Positions 16,266 through 24,035 of a stretch of 52,151 nt of DNA are shown one piece after another; the stretch's first letter is position 1, and the number at the start of each line of letters is the position of its first letter. The position numbers were made by a program, and so were the translations under genes. Source of the DNA: Streptomyces sp. NRRL B-1347. GTDB taxonomy: Bacteria; Actinomycetota; Actinomycetes; Streptomycetales; Streptomycetaceae. Location: positions 1 through 52,151 of the forward strand of contig NZ_JOJM01000072.1 in assembly GCF_000720325.1 (NCBI RefSeq), in the 5' to 3' direction. The notes beneath the pieces are model-generated. The model had not been told where the DNA came from, ran no database searches, and saw only the letters and a program-made list of their open reading frames with translations.

Positions 16266-17129
16266 CTACGGTCCTGGGTTCAGTCTCAGATCCCGACTGA
16301 TCGTGTTCCACAAGGCGTTGAACCACAGGTGGGACTGCTCCACGAAGGTGGTGTCCCGCAGCCCGTCCCCCTGCTGGAAGGGGAAGAGCATCGACTGCGT
16401 GCCCTGCGCGTCCCACATCTCCAGATACTCCTGGCCGATCTCCTCGCCCCGCTTGGCGAGGGTGTAGTACGCGAACAGCGCCTCGGAGCCGTTGAGCAGA
16501 TAGAGCTTCACGGGGGGTGTGAACGGCAGGGCGCGGAACTCCACATGCACGTCGATGCCGTGCGTGCCGCGCAGCGTGAGCAGGTTGTGGCGCAGGACCT
16601 GCCCCTGCGCGTTCCGCTGGTCGAGCCAGCGGCGGTGCACGGGGCCGTCCGCGCCGCCGCCCCCCACCGGCGCCGGGAAGGCGAGGTCGATGTCGCGGCT
16701 CGGCAGCAGTACGCGGACGTCGACCTTGGCCGGTTTCAGCCGTCCGGCGTGGATCTGCCGGAGCGGCTCGCCGATCGCCATCGTCAGTGAGACGGAGGTC
16801 AGACACAGCGCGTCGATCTCCACGTGCGGCGCCTGGAACGCGGCGGCGATGCGCGGCGCGAGCCCGACCATCGTGGGCTGCGGGCGCACCGCGTCGCGGC
16901 TGGGCGCGGCGGGGGTCGCGACCGTGGCCGGGCTGCCCTTCGACACATTGGCCAGCAGGTGTTCGCTCTGCAGGATGCGCAGGGCCTGGCGCACCGCGCC
17001 GCGCTCCACGCCGAACTCGGACGCCAGCTCCGCCTGGGTGGGCATGCGCTGCCCCGGCCGCAGCAGGCCGGACCTGATCCGGGCCCGCAGCTCGTCCGCC
17101 ACGTCCCGGTGCGAGCGGTGCGGCGGCAT
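16266..17129 (-). CDS. GntR family transcriptional regulator (paralogue 2)
   Basis: A 287-residue paralogue of the 15034-15918 product. It has the same winged helix (core FGVERGAVRQALRIL) and the same unclassified C-terminal domain, including HRRWLDQRNAQGQVLRHNLL and FRALPFTPPVKLYLLNG. ATG at 17129 was chosen because AAAGG precedes it and it aligns with the start of paralogue 1; GTG at 17174 is an alternative. No enzyme is coupled to it, unlike paralogue 1. Its promoter region repeats that of paralogue 1, with TTATCT, 16 bases, TATAAC as the likely promoter. It probably arose by local duplication that included the operator region, so the two may bind the same sites. Confidence 0.85.
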   Translation of the reverse strand: MPPHRSHRDVADELRARIRSGLLRPGQRMPTQAELASEFGVERGAVRQALRILQSEHLLANVSKGSPATVATPAAPSRDAVRPQPTMVGLAPRIAAAFQAPHVEIDALCLTSVSLTMAIGEPLRQIHAGRLKPAKVDVRVLLPSRDIDLAFPAPVGGGGADGPVHRRWLDQRNAQGQVLRHNLLTLRGTHGIDVHVEFRALPFTPPVKLYLLNGSEALFAYYTLAKRGEEIGQEYLEMWDAQGTQSMLFPFQQGDGLRDTTFVEQSHLWFNALWNTISRDLRLNPGP

Positions 17130-17184
17130 GCCCGGCCTTTTGCGATCGTTGACGGAGGCTTGGTCCGTGCTCACAACCAAACCG

Positions 17185-17277
17185 TACAACTTCCCGCCAT
17201 CTTTGGGGAGTTGCGGGGTAGGTGGTTATAAGACGCACCAGGGCGGAGATAAGTTCAGTGGAGTTGGTGGCCAACTC
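17185..17277. promoter_or_regulatory. Operator region of GntR paralogue 2
   Basis: It repeats the layout at 15950-16042: the 29-base CAACT/AGTTG element at 17185-17213 and a perfect palindrome GAGTTGGTGGCCAACTC at 17261-17277. Beyond the palindrome no membrane-protein gene remains, only a 17-codon frame from an ATG at 17286. The remainder up to 17400 holds a GGCTGACC (17334) / GGTCAGCC (17373) inverted repeat of unknown role. Confidence 0.6.
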
Positions 17278-17406
17278 GGGCGAACATGGTCGGAACCATT
17301 GGAGGGTTGGCTGCCAGCTCCACTCCCAGGTCGGGCTGACCGGGCTCTCATCCGGAGGGGAGCCGGGAGTTCGGTCAGCCGTTGAGCGGGGCGGGGGTGC
17401 CCCCAG

Positions 17407-17477
17407 GCCGTGGGGGCGGCGGCACATGGGGCCCGCCACCCCCACGGCAACCCACCCCGAAGGGGCCTGAGGCCCCT
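17407..17477 (-). terminator. Terminator region of the asparaginase gene
   Basis: Two hairpins lie downstream of the asparaginase stop codon: AGGGGCC (17461) / GGCCCCT (17471-17477) with a 3-base loop, and GCCGTGGGGG (17407) / CCCCCACGGC (17439-17448). They separate it from the GntR promoter region. Confidence 0.55.
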
Positions 17478-17535
17478 CCCACCTCTTGCTCCAGAGCTTC
17501 GCCGGGCCGGTCCCGCAGCACGAGGCCCCGGCCGG

Positions 17536-18504
17536 CTAGAAGGCCGCTCGGATTTCGCCCACGCGGGTGGCGCCGCCGTGCAGGGGGGCGTCGGCCAGGC
17601 GGGGCAGGAGCGGGGAGTCGACGCCCGCCAGGGCGAGGGCGCGGGCGAGGACAGGTCCCAGGACCCGCGTGCCGCCGTCGTCGATCTTGAAGGCCAGCGC
17701 ACGGCCGTCCGCGAGGGCCACGGCCTGCACCGCCTCGGCCCCCATCTTGGACAGCGTCCCGGGCACCTCCCGCATGAGCCACGTGTCCGGCCGCCGCGTC
17801 CCCGCCACGTACTCCGGGTGCGCCCGCATCGCGTCGGCCACGCGCCGCTCGGCCGTGCCGGGCGCCGCGAGGACGAAGTGCCGGTAGGCGCGGGCGAGCC
17901 CCGTCAGGGAGATCGCCATCAGCGGCGCCCCGCAGCCGTCCGTGCCGACGGCGGCCACCGGCTCCCCCGCCGCCTCCTCGATCACGTCGTGCACCAGGCG
18001 CTGGAGCGGATGCGCCGGGTCCAGGTAGGTCTCCTTGTCCCAGCCGTTCACGTCGCAGACGGCGAGCATCGCCGTGTGCTTGCCGGAGCAGTTCATGGTG
18101 ACCCGCTCCCGCACGGCGCCCGCCGCCAGGTACGTCTCGGCCTCGACGGGGTCGAGCGGCAGGTCCGGCGGGCACTGGAGCTCGGCGGCGGTCAGCCCGT
18201 GCTCGGCGAGCATCTTCTGCACCAGGTCCCGGTGAAACGTTTCCCCGGAGTGGCTGGCGGCCGCCAGGGCGAGCCGCTCGCCGGACAGGTCGAGCCCGGC
18301 CCGCAGCACCGCGGCGGCCTGCATCGGCTTGTTCGTGGAGCGCGGGAAGACCGGCGCGGCGACGTCCCCGAGCGCCAGCTCGACCTCGCCGTCCGCCCCG
18401 AGCAGCACGAGGCTGCCCCGGTGGCGGCCCTCGACGAAGCCGGAACGTACGACTTCGGCGAGGACCGGCGGTATGACGGGGGTGGCGGCGGACGTCGGCG
18501 TCAT
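17536..18504 (-). CDS. Asparaginase (AnsA/L-asparaginase II family)
   Basis: A 322-residue protein of the actinobacterial/rhizobial asparaginase family (PF06089 type), distinct from E. coli-type and plant-type enzymes. It carries the family landmarks [13 protein letters not shown] near the N-terminus, [10 protein letters not shown] (conserved Ser-Thr-x-Lys-Pro), [15 protein letters not shown] and GTDGCGAP, and ends in [14 protein letters not shown]. It hydrolyses asparagine to aspartate and ammonia. There is no signal peptide, so it is cytosolic. The ATG at 18504 gives the usual family length. It stands alone between the GntR module and rsiG, all on the minus strand; 52 bases separate it from rsiG, so co-transcription with rsiG is possible. 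Confidence 0.85.
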   Translation of the reverse strand: MTPTSAATPVIPPVLAEVVRSGFVEGRHRGSLVLLGADGEVELALGDVAAPVFPRSTNKPMQAAAVLRAGLDLSGERLALAAASHSGETFHRDLVQKMLAEHGLTAAELQCPPDLPLDPVEAETYLAAGAVRERVTMNCSGKHTAMLAVCDVNGWDKETYLDPAHPLQRLVHDVIEEAAGEPVAAVGTDGCGAPLMAISLTGLARAYRHFVLAAPGTAERRVADAMRAHPEYVAGTRRPDTWLMREVPGTLSKMGAEAVQAVALADGRALAFKIDDGGTRVLGPVLARALALAGVDSPLLPRLADAPLHGGATRVGEIRAAF

Positions 18505-18556
18505 CGGGGGCCTTCCGGGTGCGGGTGGTGCGACGGACCGGCCGCGCCCGGAGGGG

Positions 18557-19231
18557 TCACGCGAGCAGGTCGTCCACTTGTGCTTCACCTTCACGGTACC
18601 TGCGCGCGATCTCCGCACTGCAATCGTCCGCGGTCCGCTGCATCTCCTGGCGCCGCCGCGACACCTGCTGCTCGTACCGCACGAGGCGGCCCATGGCCGT
18701 GTGCAGCTCGTCGTCCGTGCGGGCGGCCAGGTCGGAGAGCGCGACCTCGGCGAGCATGTCGGCGGCGAGCCGCCGGTACTCCTCGCGGTGCGGCGTGCCG
18801 AGCGTCACGTGCCGGGCCGAGGCGCGGCGGCGGGCCGGGCCGTCCATGAGGATCTCCGGGAGCCGGTCCACGACGAGGGCCGCCGCCCCGTCGCCGCCCG
18901 GGGCGTCCGCGCCGCCGTCCTGGGGCGCTCCCGCGCGCGGCCGCGCGCGGCGCGCGGTCTCGGCGCGCAGGATGTCGATGCGCCCCTGGAGCAGCCGTCG
19001 TACGTAGCTCAGATCGGCCTCGTCCTGCTGTGCGGTCCTGCGCAGTTCGCGCAGCTCCGGCAGGCGCAGCGCGGCCAGGTCGTGGGCGGGCGCCTCGGGC
19101 AGGACGGGGCTGTCGGTGCGCTGCGCGGGCGGGCGGGGCACGGGTGTGCCGCCGAAGCCCGCGCCGCCTGTCCCGCCTGTTCCGCCCGCGGGCCTCGCCC
19201 TGGGCGCGCTGGGCGTACTGGGTGTGCTCAT
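18557..19231 (-). CDS. rsiG: RsiG-like c-di-GMP-dependent anti-sigma factor of WhiG
   Basis: A 224-residue protein with a disordered Pro/Gly/Ala N-terminus (1-45) and two long helices. Each helix carries the RsiG c-di-GMP signature E-x3-S-x2-R-x3-Q-x3-D. In the first it is E71, S75, R78, Q82, D86. In the second it is E187, S191, R194, Q198, D202. Both copies are complete. In S. venezuelae, RsiG bound to two c-di-GMP molecules sequesters the sporulation sigma factor WhiG, so this gene should link c-di-GMP level to the aerial hypha-to-spore switch. The ATG at 19231 is the only plausible start. It is divergent from dtd. The identification rests on both motifs being intact at the expected spacing, not on a search. 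Confidence 0.88.
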   Translation of the reverse strand: MSTPSTPSAPRARPAGGTGGTGGAGFGGTPVPRPPAQRTDSPVLPEAPAHDLAALRLPELRELRRTAQQDEADLSYVRRLLQGRIDILRAETARRARPRAGAPQDGGADAPGGDGAAALVVDRLPEILMDGPARRRASARHVTLGTPHREEYRRLAADMLAEVALSDLAARTDDELHTAMGRLVRYEQQVSRRRQEMQRTADDCSAEIARRYREGEAQVDDLLA

Positions 19232-19387
19232 GTGGCTCTACCGTCCCCTCAGCCGGCGCGGTACACCGCGTGTGAGCATGGTGCCACCCCTCGTGGCCAC
19301 TCTGTGACCGAGTGCCCCCAATCGGCCCCGGATGGGGGGTTCCGGACCGGCGCACGGGCGGCGCGCCCGGCAGGGCATGATGGCGGC

Positions 19388-19813
19388 ATGCGTGCGGTGG
19401 TGCAGAGGGTGGACGGCGCGAGCGTCGTCGTGGACGGCGAGACGGTCGGCGAGATCTCGGGCGAGGGCCTGTGCGTGCTCGTCGGGGTCACGCACGACGA
19501 CACCAAGGAGAAGGCCGCGCAGCTGGCCCGCAAGCTGTGGTCGCTGCGGATGCTGCACGACGAGAAGTCCTGCTCGGACGTCGGTGCGCCGCTCCTGGTG
19601 ATCAGCCAGTTCACCCTGTACGGCGACGCCCGCAAGGGCCGCAGGCCCACGTGGAACGCGGCCGCGCCGGGGGATCTGGCGGAGCCCCTGGTCGACGAGG
19701 TGGTGGCTCGGCTCAGGGCGCTGGGCGCGACGGTGGCCACGGGACGCTTCGGCGCGAGCATGCGGGTGGGCCTGACGAACGACGGGCCGTTCACGGTGCT
19801 GCTCGAGATGTGA
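19388..19813 (+). CDS. dtd: D-aminoacyl-tRNA deacylase
   Basis: A 141-residue protein of standard DTD length that removes D-amino acids (and glycine from tRNA-Ala) mischarged on tRNA. The catalytic motif SQFTLYGD is at residues 73-80 and the Gly-Pro selectivity motif is in NDGPFT (GP at 133-134). The N-terminus [13 protein letters not shown] and the KGRRPTW segment are typical. The hexamer CATGAT at 19376-19381 ends seven bases before the ATG, which would make the message leaderless. It converges on ygfZ. Identification is secure. Confidence 0.96.
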   Translation: MRAVVQRVDGASVVVDGETVGEISGEGLCVLVGVTHDDTKEKAAQLARKLWSLRMLHDEKSCSDVGAPLLVISQFTLYGDARKGRRPTWNAAAPGDLAEPLVDEVVARLRALGATVATGRFGASMRVGLTNDGPFTVLLEM

Positions 19814-19894
19814 CCCGCGCGGGGCGCTACGCGGGGCGCCCCGCGGCATCCATGAGCGCGCTCCGCGCGCGGGCGCCCCTTCCCGAGCCGTGGG

Positions 19895-20860
19895 CTACGG
19901 CTCGACCACGGTTTCCTGGGCCGCGGCCGTGGTGCCCGCCATCAGCTCCGCGTCCACGGGCACGTTCCGCTTCACCAGGGCCAGGGCGATCGGGCCCAGT
20001 TCGTGATGGCGGGCGGACGTCGTGATGAACCCGAGCTTGCGGCCGTCGGGCCCGTCCGCGGCGAGGTGGATCGGCGTCCCGTGCACCGGCAGGTGCACCT
20101 CGCTGCCGTCCAGGTGCAGGAAGACCAGGCGGCGCGGCGGCTTGCCCAGGTTCTGCACGCGGGCGACGGTCTCCTGGCCGCGGTAACAGCCCTTCTGGAG
20201 GTGCACGGCGGTGCCGATCCAGCCCAGCTCGTGCGGGATGGTGCGGTGGTCGGTCTCGAAGGCGAGCCGGGGCAGGTGGTGCTCGACGCGCAGCGCCTCG
20301 TGGGCGAGGAGCCCGGCGGCGGGGCCGTGCGCCTCGGCGAAGGCGGACAGTCCGGCGCGCGGCAGGAAGGCGTCGCGGCCGTGCGCGGTCTCGCGTACGG
20401 CGACGGCGTCGGGCAGGGCGGCGATCGACCCGGCGGGCAGGTGCACGACCGCGAAGTCCTCGGTGCGGTCGGCGACTTCGACGCGGTAGAAGAACTTCAT
20501 GCTCTCCAGGTAGGCGATGAGCGCTTCCTGGGTGCCGGGCTCGACGTGCGCCCACATCGTCTCGCCGTCGTCGACGAGGTAGAGGGCGTGCTCGATGTGC
20601 CCGTTGGCGGAGAGGATCAGCGCCTCGGTGGCCCGGCCCGCCGGGAGGTCGCTGACGTGCTGGGTGAGCAGCAGGTGCAGCCAGCTCAGCCGGTCGGCAC
20701 CGGTCACGGTGACCACGCCGCGGTGCGAGAGGTCGACGAATCCGGTGCCGTCGGCGAGGGCGCGCTGCTCGCGGAACAGGTCGCCGTAGTGGGCGGCGAC
20801 GCCTTCGTCCACGCCCTCGGCGGGGACGGCGCCGGGCAGGGACAGCAGGGGGCTCTTCAT
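19895..20860 (-). CDS. ygfZ: Folate-binding protein YgfZ
   Basis: A 321-residue tetrahydrofolate-binding protein related to GcvT, needed for assembly or repair of some iron-sulfur clusters. The YgfZ signature KGCYRGQE (about residue 224) is intact, including the reactive cysteine, and HELGWIGTAVHLQ precedes it. Both ATG at 20860 and GTG at 20866 are possible. A -10 hexamer TAGTCT (minus strand, 20874-20869) places transcription at about 20862, which favours ATG at 20860 as a nearly leaderless start. Stop codons of ygfZ and dtd face each other across about 80 bases containing GC-rich dyads. Confidence 0.92.
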   Translation of the reverse strand: MKSPLLSLPGAVPAEGVDEGVAAHYGDLFREQRALADGTGFVDLSHRGVVTVTGADRLSWLHLLLTQHVSDLPAGRATEALILSANGHIEHALYLVDDGETMWAHVEPGTQEALIAYLESMKFFYRVEVADRTEDFAVVHLPAGSIAALPDAVAVRETAHGRDAFLPRAGLSAFAEAHGPAAGLLAHEALRVEHHLPRLAFETDHRTIPHELGWIGTAVHLQKGCYRGQETVARVQNLGKPPRRLVFLHLDGSEVHLPVHGTPIHLAADGPDGRKLGFITTSARHHELGPIALALVKRNVPVDAELMAGTTAAAQETVVEP

Positions 20861-20894
20861 GTTCACAAAGACTACGACTCGCGCGGCCGCGAGT

Positions 20895-21416
20895 TTATTT
20901 CTCCCCCGGGCCCTCGCCGGCGGTCATTTCCGGAGCCGCCCCCGGGGCCCCGTCGGATTCGTCGGGGCCTTCGGCGGGGCCGTCCGTCGCACACGTCCCG
21001 CACCGGCCGAAGATCGCGAAGTGCTTCATGTCCGTCTCGAAGCCGAACATCGTGCGCAGCTTCTCGGTGAAGTCCGCGGCGACCTCGACGTCGGCCTCGA
21101 TGACCTCCGTGCAGTCCCGGCACACCAGGTGGATGTGGTGGTGGCGGTCGGCGAGGTGGTAGGTGGGCGCGCCGTGCCCGAGGTGGGCGTGGGAGACGAG
21201 CCCGAGCTCCTCCAGGAGCTCCAGGGTGCGGTAGACGGTGGAGATGTTGATCCCCGACGCCGTCCTGCGGACCTCGCAGAGGATGTCGTCGGGGGTCGCG
21301 TGCTCCAGTTTGTCGACGGCTTCGAGCACGAGCTGACGCTGCGGTGTCAGGCGGTAGCCGCGCTGCCGCAGGTCGCTCTTCCAGTCCGTCGTCACGTCCG
21401 GGTCTGTGGTCACCAC
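20895..21416 (-). CDS. nur: Fur family regulator, nickel-responsive Nur type
   Basis: A 173-residue Fur-family repressor. The winged helix (about 15-75, YRLTPQRQLVLEAVD and ISTVYRTLELLEELG) is followed by the metal-rich dimer domain with H-A-H-L-G-H (76-81), RHHHIHLVCRDC (91-102) and a C-terminal CGTC pair. The His-rich arrangement and near-complete resemblance (from memory) to S. coelicolor Nur suggest control of nickel uptake and Fe/Ni superoxide dismutase. The C-terminal 30 residues are an acidic Pro/Gly tail. A -10 TAGACT (21429-21424) gives a start at about 21417, so the first GTG (21416) was taken as a leaderless start instead of the next GTG (21413). Nur recognises TTGCA-type dyads; none was found beside the gene. 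Confidence 0.85.
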   Translation of the reverse strand: MVTTDPDVTTDWKSDLRQRGYRLTPQRQLVLEAVDKLEHATPDDILCEVRRTASGINISTVYRTLELLEELGLVSHAHLGHGAPTYHLADRHHHIHLVCRDCTEVIEADVEVAADFTEKLRTMFGFETDMKHFAIFGRCGTCATDGPAEGPDESDGAPGAAPEMTAGEGPGEK

Positions 21417-21433
21417 ACCCCCGAGTCTAAGGA

Positions 21434-22006
21434 CTACTTGAAGAAGGCGATGCCGTCGTCCGGGAGGTCGCCCAGGTTGCGGGCCATCTCCGCGACCTCT
21501 TCGGGGGACACGACCTTCTTGAGCTGGGCCGACATGTAGGGGCGCAGCGGCACCTCGGGGGTCTGCTTCTCGCCGACCCACATCAGGTCGCTCTTCACGT
21601 AGCCGTACAGGCGCTTGCCGCCGCTGTACGGGCCGGAGGCCGCGGTGCGGGCGACGGCGTCGGTGGCCAGGTCGATCTGCGGCTTCTGGTCGGCGAGCTC
21701 GCCGTACCAGACCTCGACGACGCCGTCCTGGCGGACCATGACGACCTCGACCTTGCGGTCCTTGTCGACGCGCCAGAAGCCGGACTCGGACTCCAGCGGC
21801 TCGGTCTTCTTGCCCTCGGCGTCGAGCACCCACGTGTGCGAGTGGTACTCGAGGAAGTCCCGCCCGTCGTGCGTGAAGGTGACCTCCTGGCCGAAGTTCG
21901 CCTTCGCGGAGCCGGGGAAGTCGGTGACGCCCGCGCCTTCCCAGGTGCCGAGGAGCCAGACGAGGGGGACGAGGTCGGGGTGCAGGTCGGACGGAATCTG
22001 GATCAT
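21434..22006 (-). CDS. Nitrobindin-like (FABP/THAP4-type) beta-barrel protein
   Basis: A 190-residue protein of the nitrobindin family with the N-terminal signature GTWEGAG (residues 20-26) and a ten-stranded barrel pattern. Nitrobindins bind heme and react with nitric oxide or peroxynitrite through a proximal histidine near the C-terminus. Here the corresponding segment reads LRPYMSAQL, with Tyr where heme-binding members have His. Several actinobacterial relatives share this loss, so heme binding is doubtful. Length is typical. The start is ATG 22006. It lies 18 bases upstream of nur on the same strand, but nur appears to have its own promoter inside that gap. Confidence 0.88.
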   Translation of the reverse strand: MIQIPSDLHPDLVPLVWLLGTWEGAGVTDFPGSAKANFGQEVTFTHDGRDFLEYHSHTWVLDAEGKKTEPLESESGFWRVDKDRKVEVVMVRQDGVVEVWYGELADQKPQIDLATDAVARTAASGPYSGGKRLYGYVKSDLMWVGEKQTPEVPLRPYMSAQLKKVVSPEEVAEMARNLGDLPDDGIAFFK

Positions 22007-22046
22007 GGGTTGCTCAGGAGTCTCTCGTGGGGGTCCCGGTGGGGGG

Positions 22047-22148
22047 TCAGCGCTGGCCCTGGTACAGCTTCTTCACTGCCAGACCGGTGAAGGCGAGAAC
22101 GCCGACGCAGACCAGGACAAGGAGTGCGGAGAAGAAGGCCTCAAGCAC
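22047..22148 (-). CDS. 33-residue single-pass membrane protein
   Basis: GTG at 22148 follows GAGGAG at six bases and opens a 33-codon frame: residues 1-4 VLEA, a hydrophobic helix FFSALLVLVCVGVLAFTGL (5-23), then the basic tail AVKKLYQGQR. The architecture (one helix, positive inside tail) and a textbook ribosome site support a real microprotein. I recall a similar small protein at the same place in other Streptomyces. It precedes the nitrobindin-like gene by 41 bases on the same strand. Function unknown. Confidence 0.7.
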   Translation of the reverse strand: MLEAFFSALLVLVCVGVLAFTGLAVKKLYQGQR

Positions 22149-22251
22149 GGGGTGCTCCTCGGTGAGCTGTGGTGAGCGGTAACAGAGCCAGGCTCCACTG
22201 TAGTGGGGCCCGGCGGCCGCTTCTCGGTGAGGTCCGCCGTACGCTGGACGT

Positions 22252-22509
22252 ATGTACGCGCGACGGCGTCATGTGTACTTCACCATGATGGGCACGTGCC
22301 TCGCCCTGTTCGTCCTGGCCTGGGGCGTCGTGCGGCTCTGGTCGGTCCCGGTCGCGGTCGGGATGTGCGTGGTGGCGATGGTGATCCCCCCGCTCGCGGC
22401 CGTGGTGGCGAACCGCCGCGGCCCCGACGACCGCTGGTGGGACGACCCCTCCGGAGACCCCAAGTCCGACGAGTGGTGGGACGAGCTGGACGGCAAGCGC
22501 CGACCCTAG
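22252..22509 (+). CDS. DUF3099 membrane protein
   Basis: An 85-residue protein with two membrane helices (about residues 8-27 and 31-52) and an acidic, Trp-rich C-terminus (DDRWWDDPSGDP and DEWWDELDGKRR), the DUF3099 pattern of actinobacteria. A -10 hexamer TACGCT at 22240-22245 puts the transcription start on the A of the ATG, so it is probably leaderless. It is divergent from the 33-residue membrane protein and converges on DUF1416 across hairpins. No function is established for the family. Confidence 0.85.
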   Translation: MYARRRHVYFTMMGTCLALFVLAWGVVRLWSVPVAVGMCVVAMVIPPLAAVVANRRGPDDRWWDDPSGDPKSDEWWDELDGKRRP

Positions 22510-22534
22510 CGGGCGCGTCCGGCGGTCGATCGGG

Positions 22535-22617
22535 CTTCGGCCTCGTCCGCGCAGCGCCGATGAACCCCCGCACAGGCCGAAGGCCGCACCCGTGGCGTCC
22601 AACCCCTGGGTGCGGCC
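22535..22617. terminator. Convergent terminator hairpins between DUF3099 and DUF1416 genes
   Basis: Two dyads: CTTCGGCCT (22535-22543) / AGGCCGAAG (22574-22582), and GGCCGCACCC (22582-22591) / GGGTGCGGCC (22608-22617) with a 16-base loop. They fill the 125-base gap between two convergent genes. Confidence 0.6.
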
Positions 22618-22634
22618 CCCGGCCGGGAAAGGGC

Positions 22635-22922
22635 TCAGACGGCGATGGCCACCTCGGCGAGCCCGCCCTTCTGGGCGACCACGGTGCGGTCGGCACTGCC
22701 ACCCGGCACCAGGGCGCGCACGGTCCACGTCCCCTCGGCCGCGTAGAAGCGGAACTGACCGGTCGCCGAGGTCGGCACCTCGGCGGTGAACTCGCCGGTC
22801 GAGTCCAGCAGCCGGACGTAGCCGGTCACCGGCTCGCCGTCGCGGGTCACCTGGCCCTGGATGGTGGTCTCACCGGGCTTCGCCGTCGAGGCGTCGGGGC
22901 CGCCGGCCTTGGCTCCACACAT
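22635..22922 (-). CDS. DUF1416 protein
   Basis: A 95-residue protein of DUF1416, a carboxypeptidase-regulatory-like beta-sandwich: GQVTRDGEPVTGYVRLLD, FTAEVPTSATGQFRFYA, and GTWTVRALVPGG give the three-strand repeat. The N-terminal MCGAK holds one cysteine. It is always found just after sulfurtransferase genes in actinobacteria. Here it is 38 bases downstream of one and surely co-transcribed, hinting at a role in sulfur transfer, though none is proven. Confidence 0.9.
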   Translation of the reverse strand: MCGAKAGGPDASTAKPGETTIQGQVTRDGEPVTGYVRLLDSTGEFTAEVPTSATGQFRFYAAEGTWTVRALVPGGSADRTVVAQKGGLAEVAIAV

Positions 22923-22960
22923 GACGTACTCCTAGGAATGAAGGGGGAAGGGGCGGCGGA

Positions 22961-23806
22961 CTACTTGTTGGCGCCGAGCTCGATCGGCACGCCGACGAGG
23001 GAGCCGTACTCGGTCCAGGAGCCGTCGTAGTTCTTGACGTTCTCGACGCCGAGCAGCTCGTGCAGCACGAACCAGGTCAGGGCCGAGCGCTCACCGATGC
23101 GGCAGTACGCGATGGTGTCCGTGGCCAGGTCGACGCCCTCTTCGGCGTACAGCGCCTTGAGCTCGTCGTCGGACTTGAAGGTGCCGTCGTCCTTGGCGTT
23201 CTTCGACCACGGGATGTTGCGGGCGCTCGGCACGTGGCCGGGGCGCTGCGACTGCTCCTGAGGCAGGTGGGCCGGGGCGAGCAGCTTGCCGGAGAACTCG
23301 TCGGGCGAGCGGACGTCGACCAGGTTCTGCGTGCCGATCGCGGCGACGACGTCGTCGCGGAAGGCGCGGATGGAGGAGTCCTGCGGCTTGGCCTTGTACT
23401 CGGTGGCCGCGCGGCTTGGGACCTGGGAGCCGTCGACCAGGTCGCGGGAGTCGAGCTCCCACTTCTTGCGGCCGCCGTCGAGGAGGCGGACGTCCTGGTG
23501 GCCGTAGAGCTTGAAGTACCAGAAGGCGTAGGACGCGAACCAGTTGTTGTTGCCGCCGTAGAGCACGACGGTGGAGTCGTTCGCGATGCCCTTGGCGGAG
23601 AGGAGCTTCTCGAAGCCCTCCTGGTCGATGAAGTCGCGGCGGACCGGGTCCTGGAGGTCCTTGGTCCAGTCGATCCGGATCGCGTTCTTGATGTGGTTCT
23701 TGTCGTACGCCGAGGTGTCCTCGTCCACCTCGACGAGGACGACCTTCGGGTCGTCGATGTGGGCCTCGACCCAGTCGGCGTCTACCAGGACGTCGCTGCG
23801 GCTCAT
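22961..23806 (-). CDS. Thiosulfate sulfurtransferase (tandem rhodanese, CysA/SseA type)
   Basis: A 281-residue cytosolic enzyme with two rhodanese domains: an inactive N-terminal one (about 8-125) and a catalytic C-terminal one (about 155-275) with active-site loop CRIGERS, the CRxGx[RT] pattern of thiosulfate sulfurtransferases. It moves sulfane sulfur from thiosulfate to acceptors such as cyanide or thiols. ATG at 23806 follows GGAGGAG at seven bases; the longer upstream frame was rejected. A 26-codon cysteine-containing leader frame precedes it by 141 bases on the same strand, suggesting cysteine-dependent attenuation. It is followed by the DUF1416 gene in the same operon. Confidence 0.93.
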   Translation of the reverse strand: MSRSDVLVDADWVEAHIDDPKVVLVEVDEDTSAYDKNHIKNAIRIDWTKDLQDPVRRDFIDQEGFEKLLSAKGIANDSTVVLYGGNNNWFASYAFWYFKLYGHQDVRLLDGGRKKWELDSRDLVDGSQVPSRAATEYKAKPQDSSIRAFRDDVVAAIGTQNLVDVRSPDEFSGKLLAPAHLPQEQSQRPGHVPSARNIPWSKNAKDDGTFKSDDELKALYAEEGVDLATDTIAYCRIGERSALTWFVLHELLGVENVKNYDGSWTEYGSLVGVPIELGANK

Positions 23807-23947
23807 GCGTTTCTCCTCCGGAGCAGGTGCGGCGAAGCTGAACGGTGAGGTGCGGTCACGCGGGTGCGGGGAGGCACGGGCGTACGGCACGTGTCGGCCC
23901 TGACGGCAGTCAACGGGCCGGGGGGATACGGGAGTCGGGCATCCCGC

Positions 23948-24028
23948 TCAGAGAGCGCGACAGAGCATGGCGGCGACGCGGCACAGGTCCACTGCCCGCC
24001 GCTTCGTGAGGTCCGCCTGTCGGTGCAT
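23948..24028 (-). CDS. Leader peptide upstream of the sulfurtransferase gene
   Basis: ATG at 24028 opens a 26-codon frame starting MHRQADLTKRRAVDLC and ending RVAAMLCRAL, with cysteines at 16 and 23. The TKRRAVDLCRV pattern recurs in short leader frames before sulfur genes of actinobacteria. A promoter with -10 TACGAT and -35 GTGACA places transcription one base before the ATG, so it is leaderless. In mycobacteria, leaderless cysteine-rich small frames attenuate downstream sulfur operons in response to cysteine supply. By analogy, this could govern the sulfurtransferase and DUF1416 genes. The 141 bases between leader and sulfurtransferase show no strong terminator hairpin by eye, so the mechanism is open. 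Confidence 0.72.
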   Translation of the reverse strand: MHRQADLTKRRAVDLCRVAAMLCRAL

Positions 24029-24035
24029 GGGTCCG

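Noticed and set aside
20861..22260. Nur-binding site near nur
   Set aside because: No TTGCA-type inverted repeat was visible; Nur targets are expected at nickel transport and sod genes elsewhere.
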